A stretch of DNA of 64,000 nucleotides, taken from contig JAYFOV010000023.1 of assembly GCA_034928535.1 (NCBI GenBank), positions 1 through 64,000 of the forward strand, read 5' to 3'. A model generated the notes under the pieces. That model saw nothing but the letters and a program-made list of their open reading frames with translations. It was not told the origin of the DNA and made no database searches. Source of the stretch: CAXXOK01 sp001604115 (GTDB taxonomy: Bacteria; Bacillota; Clostridia; Christensenellales; Aristaeellaceae). Each line of letters starts with the position of its first letter. Positions within the stretch are counted from its first letter, which is position 1. Positions 37,777-45,590 of this stretch are shown in pieces. The position numbers and the translations under genes were made by a program.

Positions 37777-39159
37777 TCACACGCCTCCTGCTTGTCCCGC
37801 AGGCTTTGCCCCCTTGGCTTTCATGGCGGCGTCCATGGCGGCGGCATCCAGGCGGGCGTTCAGCCCATCCACAGCCAGCCGCATGCGGGCGAGCGCATCG
37901 GTAAACTCAGCGGTCTTTTGCGCATAAGCCGCCCCGCCATCCCGGCGCAGGGAGGCTTCCACCTCCTGCAAGGTTGTAAGCATCTCCACCTGCATCCCGC
38001 TGAGGTTGCGGGCGATGGCGGCCTGTTGGGTCACGGAGTCCTGCAGCAGGGAGAGCAGCTGATCCTGCCGCTCCTGCGCCATAGTCTGGGCATCGTTTTC
38101 CAGCATAGCGGCGAAATCGCGGCTGCTCTGCTGGATGCGCTTGGCATCCTCCACCAGCGATTCGGCCACCTTCAGGGTGCGTTGCAGGTTTTGCTGCGTG
38201 GCCGCCTGGCTTTGGTTCAGCACGGCCAGGGTATCCGCAAGGGCGGTCAGCTGGCCGTTCATGGCGGCGTTCATCTGATGCACAAACTGATTCACGATCC
38301 GCTGCACACCATCCACCTGCTCACGGGACACGCCTTTCATGAAATTATCCATGGACAGCGAAAGCGGATGCATGGCGCGGCTCACGCCCAGCTCCACAGC
38401 GCTGGCCATCTGCGCCCCCAACTGATCGGCGGTACGTTTGAGATCCAGCTTATCATCCTGTTTTTGGCAGATGAGCTGCACCTCCGGATCCAGCGGGCGG
38501 GGCATAGCCAGCTCATAAAAAGCCTCGTCAAAGGAATCCAGGGCTTTGAAGGCATGCCCGACCGCCCAGCGGTTGAGCATATTGAACGCCAGCGAACACA
38601 GGATGCCCGCCACAGAGGTGGCAAAGGCGAACTTCATGCCATCCAGCAGCGTGGGGATGCTGGAAAGCGTCTTGGCCGCATCCGCCAGATCCAAGCCGGT
38701 CAGGCCGCTCATGAGCCCCATGAACGTGCCCAGGATGCCCAGTGATGTGAGCAGGCTTGGCACCAGCTCCGCCAGCTGCGCGTGGCCGGGGCGGTAAATG
38801 ACGGTATCTTCATTGATATACTCCTGCGTGTTGCATGGCATGCCGCGCAGATCCAACTGGCCGGCATTCAGCAAAAAGCGCTGCCACTCTGCCCGGAGCG
38901 AGCGCCCCAAAAACCGCGCCTCCCGCCAGATGGGCCGCTCGCTGCTGGCCGCGCTGCGTTCCAGTTTCATAACGGCGCGGTTGAGCAGCGCACTGTTGCG
39001 CAGCACCGGGTAAATGCACTTAAAAAAGCCAACCAGGGTGACCAGCGCAATCATGCCATACACAAGCGCGCTGGAAAGGTTGTCCACCACGCGCGCGATG
39101 ATCGTATCCACCAAATCATCCACCACCCGTCCAACTGGATTATGAACCAATCTTAACAT
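37777..39159 (-). CDS. ZorA/MotA/TolQ-family ion channel with long cytoplasmic tail
   Basis: 460 residues from ATG 39159 (weak CGGAAAA upstream; the longer frame to 39297 overlaps the MarR promoter). Membrane helices at about 31-50, 131-155 and 172-196. The last two carry the family signature ELVPSLLTSLGILGTFMGLM and GMKFAFATSVAGILCSLAFN with polar Thr/Ser residues that line the ion path. Residues 225-440 form a long Gln-rich coiled coil (QSQAATQQNLQRTLKVAESL), like the intracellular tail of ZorA. Five such subunits plus two ZorB/MotB-like proteins make a rotary motor in known relatives. No flagellar, Tol or Ton genes are near. Confidence 0.83.
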   Translation of the reverse strand: MLRLVHNPVGRVVDDLVDTIIARVVDNLSSALVYGMIALVTLVGFFKCIYPVLRNSALLNRAVMKLERSAASSERPIWREARFLGRSLRAEWQRFLLNAGQLDLRGMPCNTQEYINEDTVIYRPGHAQLAELVPSLLTSLGILGTFMGLMSGLTGLDLADAAKTLSSIPTLLDGMKFAFATSVAGILCSLAFNMLNRWAVGHAFKALDSFDEAFYELAMPRPLDPEVQLICQKQDDKLDLKRTADQLGAQMASAVELGVSRAMHPLSLSMDNFMKGVSREQVDGVQRIVNQFVHQMNAAMNGQLTALADTLAVLNQSQAATQQNLQRTLKVAESLVEDAKRIQQSSRDFAAMLENDAQTMAQERQDQLLSLLQDSVTQQAAIARNLSGMQVEMLTTLQEVEASLRRDGGAAYAQKTAEFTDALARMRLAVDGLNARLDAAAMDAAMKAKGAKPAGQAGGV

Positions 39160-39264
39160 TTTTCCGGCGTGTTTACAACGCCCAACATGGATGCCGGAAA
39201 ACAACGCGCACAGCGGGCGTTTCGGAAAAAATTTCTGAATACAGCACCAAATTTGAACTTTTGC

Positions 39265-39293
39265 TTGCCATCCTGCTAAATAATGGTTATAAT
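39265..39293 (+). promoter_or_regulatory. MarR gene promoter, with possible operator repeats
   Basis: TTGCCA (39265-39270), 17 bases, TATAAT (39288-39293). An inverted repeat ATAATG...CATTAT (39289-39294 and about 39309-39314) overlaps the -10 box and start region and could be an autoregulatory site. Confidence 0.75.
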
Positions 39294-39355
39294 GCAATCA
39301 GTTCTATTTCATTATGAAGTTCAGTACCACCTTCGACGCACATGGGGGTAGTTCT

Positions 39356-39835
39356 ATGCCTCGCAAGCATACGGCCAATGAGGGCCTTATTGAGAATGTA
39401 GCGCACAACCTGTTCCTTGCGCTGCCCATTTTCCGTAAAAGATTGTTGCACATGGATGTGATCCAGCGTGAGTTCAATGTGCCCCTGTCCCATGTGCAAG
39501 TGATGGCTATGCTCAATGACAACGGCCCCATGAACGTCAGTGAGATCAGCCGCCGTCTGGGCATTGCCAAGCCCAACATCACCCCCTTGATCGACCGGCT
39601 GATTGCCGATCAGTTTGTGGAGCGCAAGCGGGACGAGCACGACCGCCGGATGGTGATCGTGAGCATCTGCCCGCTTGGCGTGGAGCGCCTGATGGAAATC
39701 CGCGGCAAGATGCATGAACTGGTAGCCGAGTGGGCCGTGATGCTCAGCGCAGCGGATCTGCGGGAGCTCAACGAGAGTCTGCGCACCATCAGCCGCGTGC
39801 TGGGTTCCACCCTGCAAAACAGCAAGGACGTTTGA
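39356..39835 (+). CDS. MarR-family transcriptional regulator
   Basis: 159 residues from ATG 39356 (GGGGGTAG upstream); ATG 39314 in the same frame is less likely. Winged helix-turn-helix: LSHVQVMAMLNDNGPMNVSE, ISRRLGIAKPNITPLIDRL (recognition helix), wing FVERKRDEHDRRMVIVSI; helices at both ends form the dimer. MarR proteins usually repress a neighbour and are released by small molecules. It is divergent from the ZorA-like gene, so that unit is the first candidate target; the flavin genes on its other side are convergent. Confidence 0.9.
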   Translation: MPRKHTANEGLIENVAHNLFLALPIFRKRLLHMDVIQREFNVPLSHVQVMAMLNDNGPMNVSEISRRLGIAKPNITPLIDRLIADQFVERKRDEHDRRMVIVSICPLGVERLMEIRGKMHELVAEWAVMLSAADLRELNESLRTISRVLGSTLQNSKDV

Positions 39836-39972
39836 TGCGGACTGACACCGCGCCGCAAGCGCTGCTGCGCATGGATGCGGACGTTGCCGAAAGCCCAAAG
39901 CCTTTACGCCTTTGGAAACCTGACAGGTTTTTCACCTTTGATCCCTTTCCGCTGCGGCGGGAGCGAAACGTA

Positions 39973-40010
39973 ACAGCAAAGCCGCGCCCTGTAAGGCGCG
40001 GCTTTGCTGT
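39973..40010. terminator. Terminator between MarR and the FMN-binding protein gene
   Basis: ACAGCAAAGCCGCGCC and GGCGCGGCTTTGCTGT form a perfect 16-bp stem with loop CTGTAA. Lies between convergent genes and may serve both. A smaller stem AAACC/GGTTT with T tract at about 39917-39935 precedes it on the MarR side. Confidence 0.75.
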
Positions 40011-40028
40011 TGATTACGGTTAGCTTGA

Positions 40029-41942
40029 TTACCGGGTGAGCGCATCGTTCACGGCGGTGAGCACCGCCGTGCTGGTGATGGTCGCGCCGGAGATCGCATC
40101 CACGCCGTTGCCATAGGCCACCTGGCCGCTCTGGCCGATGAACTGGGCGGCAAAGGCCGCATCCTTGGCTTTGGCGCCATAGCCTTCGGTTTCGTTGAAG
40201 GTTGCGCCGCCGATGGTCAGGCTCACGATCTTGCCTTGCGCATCCAGCCCCACCGTGACCTCAAACGAACCTGCAAACCCCTTGGCGGTTTCCGTGACGA
40301 TCTTGACCGCGCCATTTGCATCCGGTGCGCCCAGCACCTGCACCGCCGCGGCGGGTGCAGCCGGGGCTTCGCTGGCTGCCGGAGCCGCATCACCTGCCGC
40401 CGCCGCCAGCGCCTTGTTGATGGCGCTCAGCACCGCGTTGCTGGTGATGGTCGCGCCGGACACCGCATCCACATCGGTGCCATAGGTCAACTGGCCGCTC
40501 TTGCCGATGAACTGGTTGCGGAACTGGTTGGTCTGCACCTCTGCGCCATAATACTCGGTTTCATTGAACTTGGGGCCGCCGATTTTCAGCGATACGATGG
40601 TGTTGCTGGCATCCAGCCCTACCGTCACTTCGATCTCGCTGGCAAATCCCTGCACGGTCTCTTTAATTGTCTTGACCGCGCCATCTGCATCCGGCGCGTC
40701 CAGTGCGGTCACCGCCGGGGCAGGCTGCGCAGGCGTCTCACCGGCTGCCGATGCCGCATCGCCTGCCGCTGCCAGCGCCTTGTTGATGGCGTCCAGCACC
40801 GCGTTGCTGGTGATGGTCGCGCCGGATACCGCATCCACATCGGTGCCATAGGCCAGCTGGCCGCTCTTGCCGATAAACTGGTTGCGATATTGGTTGGTCT
40901 GCACCTCTGCGCCATAATACTCGGTTTCATTGAACTTGGGGCCGCCGATTTTCAGCGACACGATGGTATTGCTGGCATCCAGCCCCACCGTCACTTCGAT
41001 CTCGCTGGCAAAACCCTGCACGGTCTCTTTGATGATCTTGACTGCGCCATCCGCGTCCGGCGTGTCCAGGGTGGTCACCGCCGCGGCGGGTGCTTGGGCA
41101 GGGGTGCCCAGTGCCTCGTTGACGGCGTTCAGCACAGCGTTGGAGGTAATGGTGGCGCCTGCGATGGCATCAATGCCCTCGCCAAAGCTCACTGGGCCGC
41201 TCTTGCCGATGAACTGATCGCGGAACGCTTGCTCCAGCACGCGGGTGCCGAGGCCTTCGGTTTCGTTAAACATCTCCTGGCCGATGCGCACACCCTCGAT
41301 GGTGCCGTCCGGCAGGATGCCTACGCTCACGTCAAACTCCCCGCCATAGCCTTTGGCCGTCACAGTCTTGATGGTATCGGCCGTAAGGGGAGCTTCTTCC
41401 TGTACAGGGGCGGCTACGCCCGCAAGCACCTGCCAGTACTGGTAGGCGCGCGCGGCAGCGCCAGTGGCCGCGGAGGAGCTGATGGTCGCGCCGCTGATGC
41501 CATCCACATTGGTGCCAAGCTGCGGCACGGCAGTCAAGCCCGCAAACTGCGCCGTGAATTCCGGCTCCTTGACGCGCGTGCCGAGCCCGGCCGTTTCCGC
41601 AAACGCGCTGCCGCCGACGGATATGCCTGTGACCGCGCCGGCGGTGTTCACGCCCAGCACAACCTCAATGGGGCCGCCGTAGCCATTGGCCGTGGCCTGC
41701 ACCACATAGCCGACCGTTTCGCCGCCCTTGGTAGCCGCATAGGCGCTATCCACCTTGCTGCCCTCCTCCAGGGTCAGCTCGGCAAAGCCGTCCGCATCCG
41801 CAAACACCGCGATGCGCGCAGCATTGCCAGCCTTGAGCTTCTGCTCCTGGATGGGGCCCTCGGTCACCATGTTGGTCAGGCTGAGTGCCAAACCGGCTAC
41901 CACAGTAATCAGGCAAAGGATCAACCATGCATGTTTTTTCAC
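40029..41942 (-). CDS. Exported protein with five FMN-binding (RnfG/NqrC-like) domains
   Basis: 637 residues from GTG 41942 (TGGAGGAGAA upstream). The N-terminus resembles RnfG: one signal-anchor helix (LILCLITVVAGLALSLTN) followed by QEQKLKAG. Then five FMN-binding domains, each closing with the flavin attachment motif (D-x-x-S/A-G-A-T): at residues 150, 261, 373, 495 and 618. In RnfG/NqrC and EET proteins the last Thr of this motif carries FMN attached by ApbE, which is encoded 2.3 kb away. Domains 3 and 4 are nearly identical. It is predicted to be an extracytoplasmic electron wire. Cotranscribed with the Gx-like and NusG_II genes. Confidence 0.92.
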   Translation of the reverse strand: MKKHAWLILCLITVVAGLALSLTNMVTEGPIQEQKLKAGNAARIAVFADADGFAELTLEEGSKVDSAYAATKGGETVGYVVQATANGYGGPIEVVLGVNTAGAVTGISVGGSAFAETAGLGTRVKEPEFTAQFAGLTAVPQLGTNVDGISGATISSSAATGAAARAYQYWQVLAGVAAPVQEEAPLTADTIKTVTAKGYGGEFDVSVGILPDGTIEGVRIGQEMFNETEGLGTRVLEQAFRDQFIGKSGPVSFGEGIDAIAGATITSNAVLNAVNEALGTPAQAPAAAVTTLDTPDADGAVKIIKETVQGFASEIEVTVGLDASNTIVSLKIGGPKFNETEYYGAEVQTNQYRNQFIGKSGQLAYGTDVDAVSGATITSNAVLDAINKALAAAGDAASAAGETPAQPAPAVTALDAPDADGAVKTIKETVQGFASEIEVTVGLDASNTIVSLKIGGPKFNETEYYGAEVQTNQFRNQFIGKSGQLTYGTDVDAVSGATITSNAVLSAINKALAAAAGDAAPAASEAPAAPAAAVQVLGAPDANGAVKIVTETAKGFAGSFEVTVGLDAQGKIVSLTIGGATFNETEGYGAKAKDAAFAAQFIGQSGQVAYGNGVDAISGATITSTAVLTAVNDALTR

Positions 41943-41960
41943 GAAAATTCTCCTCCAGTG

Positions 41961-42473
41961 TTAATCTTCCTGTTTCCGGATCTGCCTGGGCAGGGGCAGG
42001 TGGCGCATCAGCGCCTTGGCGACGGTGCCGGTCATTAGCCCCATCGCCGCGCCCACGGGCATCAAGATGCCCAAATAATACAGTAGGGAGGGCGTTTGCA
42101 GGATGAGCATCGCCACAGCTACCTGCCCAACGTTGTGCAGCACGCCGCCCGCGATGCCCGCCCCAATGGGGCTCACCCCGCCGCGCCCGGCAAGCAGGCT
42201 CATCCCGGCAAGGCTCAGCAAGCCGCCCGCCAGACTATACACGATCATCATCGGGTTTCCCAGCATCAGCCCCAGCAGCACCACCTTGACCAGCATGATC
42301 TCAAAGCTCATGCCCACCCCAAGCCAGTACAGGCCGATCAACAACACGCTGTTGGCCAATCCCATTTTGATGCCCGGCACCGGGGAAACCGGCAGCAGGC
42401 TTTCCAAATACCCCAAAACCAGCATGACCGCCACCAAAATCGCGGCCAAGGTCAACTTTCCGGTTTTCCTCAT
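41961..42473 (-). CDS. Gx / heptaprenyl diphosphate synthase component I-like membrane protein
   Basis: 170 residues from ATG 42473, overlapping the NusG_II stop; TGGAG at 8 bases. Five to six membrane helices (TLAAILVAVMLVLGYLESLL, GIKMGLANSVLLIGLYWLGV, MMIVYSLAGGLLSLAGMSLL, GGVLHNVGQVAVAMLILQ, LYYLGILMPVGAAMGLMTGT). PGIKMGLANSV is the family hallmark. Despite the name, members often sit in flavin-based extracellular electron transfer loci (EetB/Gx class) and probably act in quinone or flavin handling in the membrane. Confidence 0.85.
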   Translation of the reverse strand: MRKTGKLTLAAILVAVMLVLGYLESLLPVSPVPGIKMGLANSVLLIGLYWLGVGMSFEIMLVKVVLLGLMLGNPMMIVYSLAGGLLSLAGMSLLAGRGGVSPIGAGIAGGVLHNVGQVAVAMLILQTPSLLYYLGILMPVGAAMGLMTGTVAKALMRHLPLPRQIRKQED

Positions 42474-42859
42474 CACGGCAACTCCAGTGTCTGCTCATCC
42501 CCGGTCACCAGTTCCAGCACCACCCTGTGCGGCAGGCATATGATCTGGTTGGCAAGCGGCCGGGTGCCTATGTTGTCCAAGGTGACCTCGCCCTGCAACA
42601 CACAATCCTGATTGTGGCAGTTGCTTTGCGCCATCACAAAGCCGTTTGCGGACACCCTGACCACATTATGGGAGCCATCCTCCTGGTCGATCACGATGTC
42701 CTGCGCCTGTGCCAGGGGCACGGTCTGGTACAGCTTTCCCGCAACTGTGATGCGCAGCGATGCGCCTGCATCCGGCTGGGCTGCCAGCGGGCGCAACAAA
42801 AATAGCGCGAGGCTGGCCAGCAGCACAACCGTGAGTATCAGCCAATCCCTGCGCTTCAT
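42473..42859 (-). CDS. NusG domain II protein
   Basis: 128 residues from ATG 42859 (GAAGGAGG upstream). One N-terminal membrane helix (DWLILTVVLLASLALFLL) then a NusG_II beta domain with the conserved NCHNQDCVLQGEV and IICLPHRVVLEL. This stand-alone exported domain is not the transcription factor; it recurs in ApbE/FMN-binding gene sets of Bacillota, where its Cys residues could take part in redox or metal binding. First gene of the leftward flavin operon. Confidence 0.88.
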   Translation of the reverse strand: MKRRDWLILTVVLLASLALFLLRPLAAQPDAGASLRITVAGKLYQTVPLAQAQDIVIDQEDGSHNVVRVSANGFVMAQSNCHNQDCVLQGEVTLDNIGTRPLANQIICLPHRVVLELVTGDEQTLELP

Positions 42860-42900
42860 GCGCCCTCCTTCGGCCATTTGGCAAGCTGGTTATCAGGCGT

Positions 42901-42929
42901 ATTATACCATCTTGCGGCGCAGGTTTCAA
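42901..42929 (-). promoter_or_regulatory. Promoter of the leftward flavin operon
   Basis: Read leftward: TTGAAA (42929-42924), 17 bases, TATAAT (42906-42901). Confidence 0.75.
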
Positions 42930-43001
42930 TCCATCCCGGCGATCTGGGCGAAAGTTGCACCATCAATACTTTGTATACATTATCAATAGGGGTTTGCCTT
43001 C

Positions 43002-43030
43002 TTGACAGCGCCATTTCCCCGTGATATTCT
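43002..43030 (+). promoter_or_regulatory. Promoter of the secreted duplicated protein and apbE
   Basis: TTGACA (43002-43007), 17 bases, TATTCT (43025-43030). Back to back with the leftward flavin promoter 75 bases away, so both halves of the module may share control. Confidence 0.72.
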
Positions 43031-43104
43031 TTGAATGTATTGTTGATGTTTTGTCAACAAGCGTCCAGTCGTTTATCTGACGCATGAAATGGGAGGCATA
43101 AACC

Positions 43105-44115
43105 ATGAAGAAACTGATTTCCCTGCTTCTGACCCTTGCCCTGGTGTTTAGCTTTGGCGCACTGAGCGCTACTGCGCAGGAAGGCTCCGGCCTCAAGCTC
43201 GGCTTCGCCATCGATACCACGTTCGCCAAGTCCAAGGATGCATCGGCTGATGCGGCCGGGCTTGCGCAGGCGGACAGCATTGCCGCTGCCGTACTGGTGG
43301 ATGCGGACGGCAAAATCGTGAACGTTTTCATCGACAATGTACAGGTCAAGATGCCCTTCACCGCCGAAGGTAAGCTGGGCGAGAACTTCCCCGCCGATGC
43401 GCAGACCAAGCTGGAGCTTGGCGATGCCTACGGCATGCGCGCCGCTTCCCCCATCGGCAAGGAGTGGAATGAGCAGATCGCCGCTTTTGAAGCGTATGTG
43501 ATCGGCAAGACCGCCGAAGAGATCAAGGGCATCGCCATGGACGACGATACCAAGCCCACCGACGCCGACCTGACCGCCTCTGTGACCATGTCCATCGGCG
43601 GCTACCAAGCCGCGCTGCTCTCCGCCATGGAGAAGGCCGCGCCCGTGGCTGCCAGCGCTACCGACAAACTCGGTCTGGGCATGGCGGTTTCCACCAGCAA
43701 ATCCAAGGATGCCGCGGATGGCAATGACGGTGTGGCTCAGGCCTACAACACCTACGCCGCCGTGACCGTGAACGCCGAAGGCGTTGTGACCGCCGCCGCC
43801 ATCGACAGCACCATCGGCAGCGTGAACTTTGACGCGACCGGCAAAATCACCTCCGACCTGACCGCCCGTGCCGCTACCAAGCAGGAAATGGGCGATGCCT
43901 ATGGCATGCGCGCCGCATCCCCCATCGGCAAGGAGTGGAACGAGCAGGCAAATGCCTTTGCCGCCTATGTGGTAGGCAAGAGCGCCACCGAAGTGGAAGG
44001 CATTGCCCTGGATGACACCACCAAGCCCACCGACGCCGACCTGACCGCCTCCGTGACGGTTTCTGCCGGCGCGCTGAAGGCAACCGTGCTCAAGGCTATT
44101 GCAAACGCAAAGTAA
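43105..44115 (+). CDS. Secreted protein with two duplicated domains, associated with ApbE
   Basis: 336 residues. Signal peptide 1-25 (KKLISLLLTLALVFSFGALS, cut near TAQ). Two copies of one domain (about 30-180 and 190-336) share LGDAYGMRAASPIGKEWNEQ (second copy MGDAYGM...), then AYV-GK and DTKPTDADLTASVT. Similar secreted proteins accompany FMN-binding proteins and ApbE in Clostridia. The DLTASVT ends look like a divergent form of the flavin attachment motif, so each domain may carry FMN, but this is a hypothesis. It could be the soluble or wall partner of the five-domain protein. Followed by a hairpin, then apbE. Confidence 0.75.
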   Translation: MKKLISLLLTLALVFSFGALSATAQEGSGLKLGFAIDTTFAKSKDASADAAGLAQADSIAAAVLVDADGKIVNVFIDNVQVKMPFTAEGKLGENFPADAQTKLELGDAYGMRAASPIGKEWNEQIAAFEAYVIGKTAEEIKGIAMDDDTKPTDADLTASVTMSIGGYQAALLSAMEKAAPVAASATDKLGLGMAVSTSKSKDAADGNDGVAQAYNTYAAVTVNAEGVVTAAAIDSTIGSVNFDATGKITSDLTARAATKQEMGDAYGMRAASPIGKEWNEQANAFAAYVVGKSATEVEGIALDDTTKPTDADLTASVTVSAGALKATVLKAIANAK

Positions 44116-44131
44116 CGTGGTACAATTGCAA

Positions 44132-44166
44132 GGGAGCCCGACGTGCTCGCGTCGGGCTCCCTTTTT
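44132..44166 (+). terminator. Terminator/attenuator before apbE
   Basis: GGGAGCCCGACG pairs with CGTCGGGCTCCC (12 bp) around TGCTCG, then TTTTT. Some read-through would supply apbE at a lower level than the abundant secreted protein. Confidence 0.85.
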
Positions 44167-44194
44167 GTAATCGCTAGGAGGAGGAACTTGAGCC

Positions 44195-45265
44195 ATGCGC
44201 AAGTTCATATGGATCGCTTTGTTGGCCGCCGCCTTGATCGTGGCGGGCGTGTTGCTGTGGCCGGCGCTCGCGCCCAAAGCGGAGCCCATCCGCTATAAGG
44301 GCAGCTTTTTTGATGTGTTTGACACCTATTCCGAAGTGATCATCTACGCCCAGGACGAGGCCACTGCGCAGGCGGAGCTCAATACCGCGCATCAAGCGCT
44401 GCTGCAATACCACCAGCTCTATGATATTTACCACGACTATGAAGGCGTGCCCAACCTGAAAACCATCAATGACCAGGCCGGCATCGCCCCCGTCGCGGTG
44501 GATCGGCGCATCATCGACATGCTCCGGTTCGCCATTGCGGAGGATGTGGCCACAGGCGGGCGCATGAACATCGCCATGGGCAGTGTGCTCAAGCTGTGGC
44601 ACGACCACCGCACCGCAGGCATCGACGATCCCGAAAATGCCACGCTGCCTGCCATGGCGGATCTTGAGGCTGCCGCCAAGCACACCGATATCCGGGATGT
44701 GATCCTGGATGATACTGCCGGTACCGTGTTCCTGGCCGACCCGCAAATGCGCCTGGATGTGGGCGCCGTGGCCAAGGGCTATGCCGTGGAGCGCGTCGCG
44801 CAGGATCTGATTGCAAACGGCGTGACCAACGCCATCCTGAACATCGGCGGCAATGTGCGCTCCATCGGCACACGCGGGGATGGCACCAGCTGGCGGGTGA
44901 ACATTCAAAACCCCGATCTTTCCGCGGAAAACCAAAGCCTGATGACGCTGGATCTGAACAACCTGTCGTTGGTGACCAGCGGCAGCTATCAGCGCTATTA
45001 TACAGTCGATGGTCAGCCGTACCATCACATCATTGACCCGGACACGCTCATGCCTTCGGCCTACACGTGGGCGGTATCCGTCGTCACGGAGGACAGCGGC
45101 CTGGCCGATGCCCTTTCCACCGCCCTGTATACCCTGAGCATTGAGGATGGCAAAGCATTGCTTGCCAAATTCCCGGGTGTGGAAGCCTTGTGGGTCAACC
45201 TGGATGGCTCGCTGGTGCGCACCGATCGTTTTGATGCCCTGACTGGGGTAACGCTCCCGCAATAA
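44195..45265 (+). CDS. apbE: FAD:protein FMN transferase
   Basis: 356 residues, AGGAGGAGG upstream. N-terminal membrane anchor (KFIWIALLAAALIVAGVLLW), then the ApbE fold: RLDVGAVAKGYAVERVAQDL, NAILNIGGNVRSIG, SGSYQRYYTVDG followed by YHHIIDPDTLMP, and VVTEDSGLADALSTALYTL (Mg/FAD site). It moves FMN from FAD onto Thr or Ser of D-x-x-S-G-A-T motifs in exported proteins. The five-domain FMN-binding protein in the divergent operon is the obvious target. Confidence 0.95.
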   Translation: MRKFIWIALLAAALIVAGVLLWPALAPKAEPIRYKGSFFDVFDTYSEVIIYAQDEATAQAELNTAHQALLQYHQLYDIYHDYEGVPNLKTINDQAGIAPVAVDRRIIDMLRFAIAEDVATGGRMNIAMGSVLKLWHDHRTAGIDDPENATLPAMADLEAAAKHTDIRDVILDDTAGTVFLADPQMRLDVGAVAKGYAVERVAQDLIANGVTNAILNIGGNVRSIGTRGDGTSWRVNIQNPDLSAENQSLMTLDLNNLSLVTSGSYQRYYTVDGQPYHHIIDPDTLMPSAYTWAVSVVTEDSGLADALSTALYTLSIEDGKALLAKFPGVEALWVNLDGSLVRTDRFDALTGVTLPQ

Positions 45266-45276
45266 ATGCCCCGCCA

Positions 45277-45318
45277 CGCAAACAGGCGGCCGACGGCAAC
45301 GTCGGCCCCCTGTTTGCG
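45277..45318 (+). terminator. Long hairpin after apbE
   Basis: CGCAAACAG..GGCCGACG pairs with CGTCGGCC..CTGTTTGCG around GCAA. It lacks a T tract (TTACC follows), so termination strength is uncertain. Confidence 0.6.
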
Positions 45319-45436
45319 TTACCGTGCAGGCAGTGCGCGGCGCTGCGGAAATGGTTGGTTCTGACCATTTGTTACATATGTATCTTTTTACGCCATCCGG
45401 CCTGTTGTCTTATTTTTGACAAACCTCGAAATATTT

Positions 45437-45465
45437 TTTTCATTTATGACCGCTGGATGTATAAT
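45437..45465 (+). promoter_or_regulatory. Probable promoter region of the exopolysaccharide operon
   Basis: TTTTCA (45437-45442), 17 bases, TATAAT (45460-45465). An overlapping alternative is TTGTAT (45472-45477), 17 bases, TACAAT (45495-45500). A palindrome TTGTA-T-TACAA (45489-45499) and an inverted repeat TTGTATTA/TAATACAA (45489-45496, 45528-45535) follow and may be operators. The whole gap 45319-45590 is AT-rich compared with its surroundings. Confidence 0.5.
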
Positions 45466-45590
45466 CGATACTTGTATCATGCGGTACGTTGTATTACAAT
45501 TACCCTAGGTGGCCTATAGCCATAATATAATACAATACATCTTGCCCTACCAGGCCCCTGTAACCCCGCGAGGGAGGAGGAACGCACACC

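Noticed and set aside
36141..39159. A complete Zorya anti-phage system or a flagellar MotAB pair
   Set aside because: No ZorC, ZorD helicase or ZorE nuclease occurs on either side, and no flagellar or chemotaxis genes are near. Only the ZorA/ZorB-type motor part is supported.
44132..44166. Riboswitch (FMN type) before apbE
   Set aside because: The FMN aptamer core is absent; the structure is a simple terminator-like stem with a T tract.
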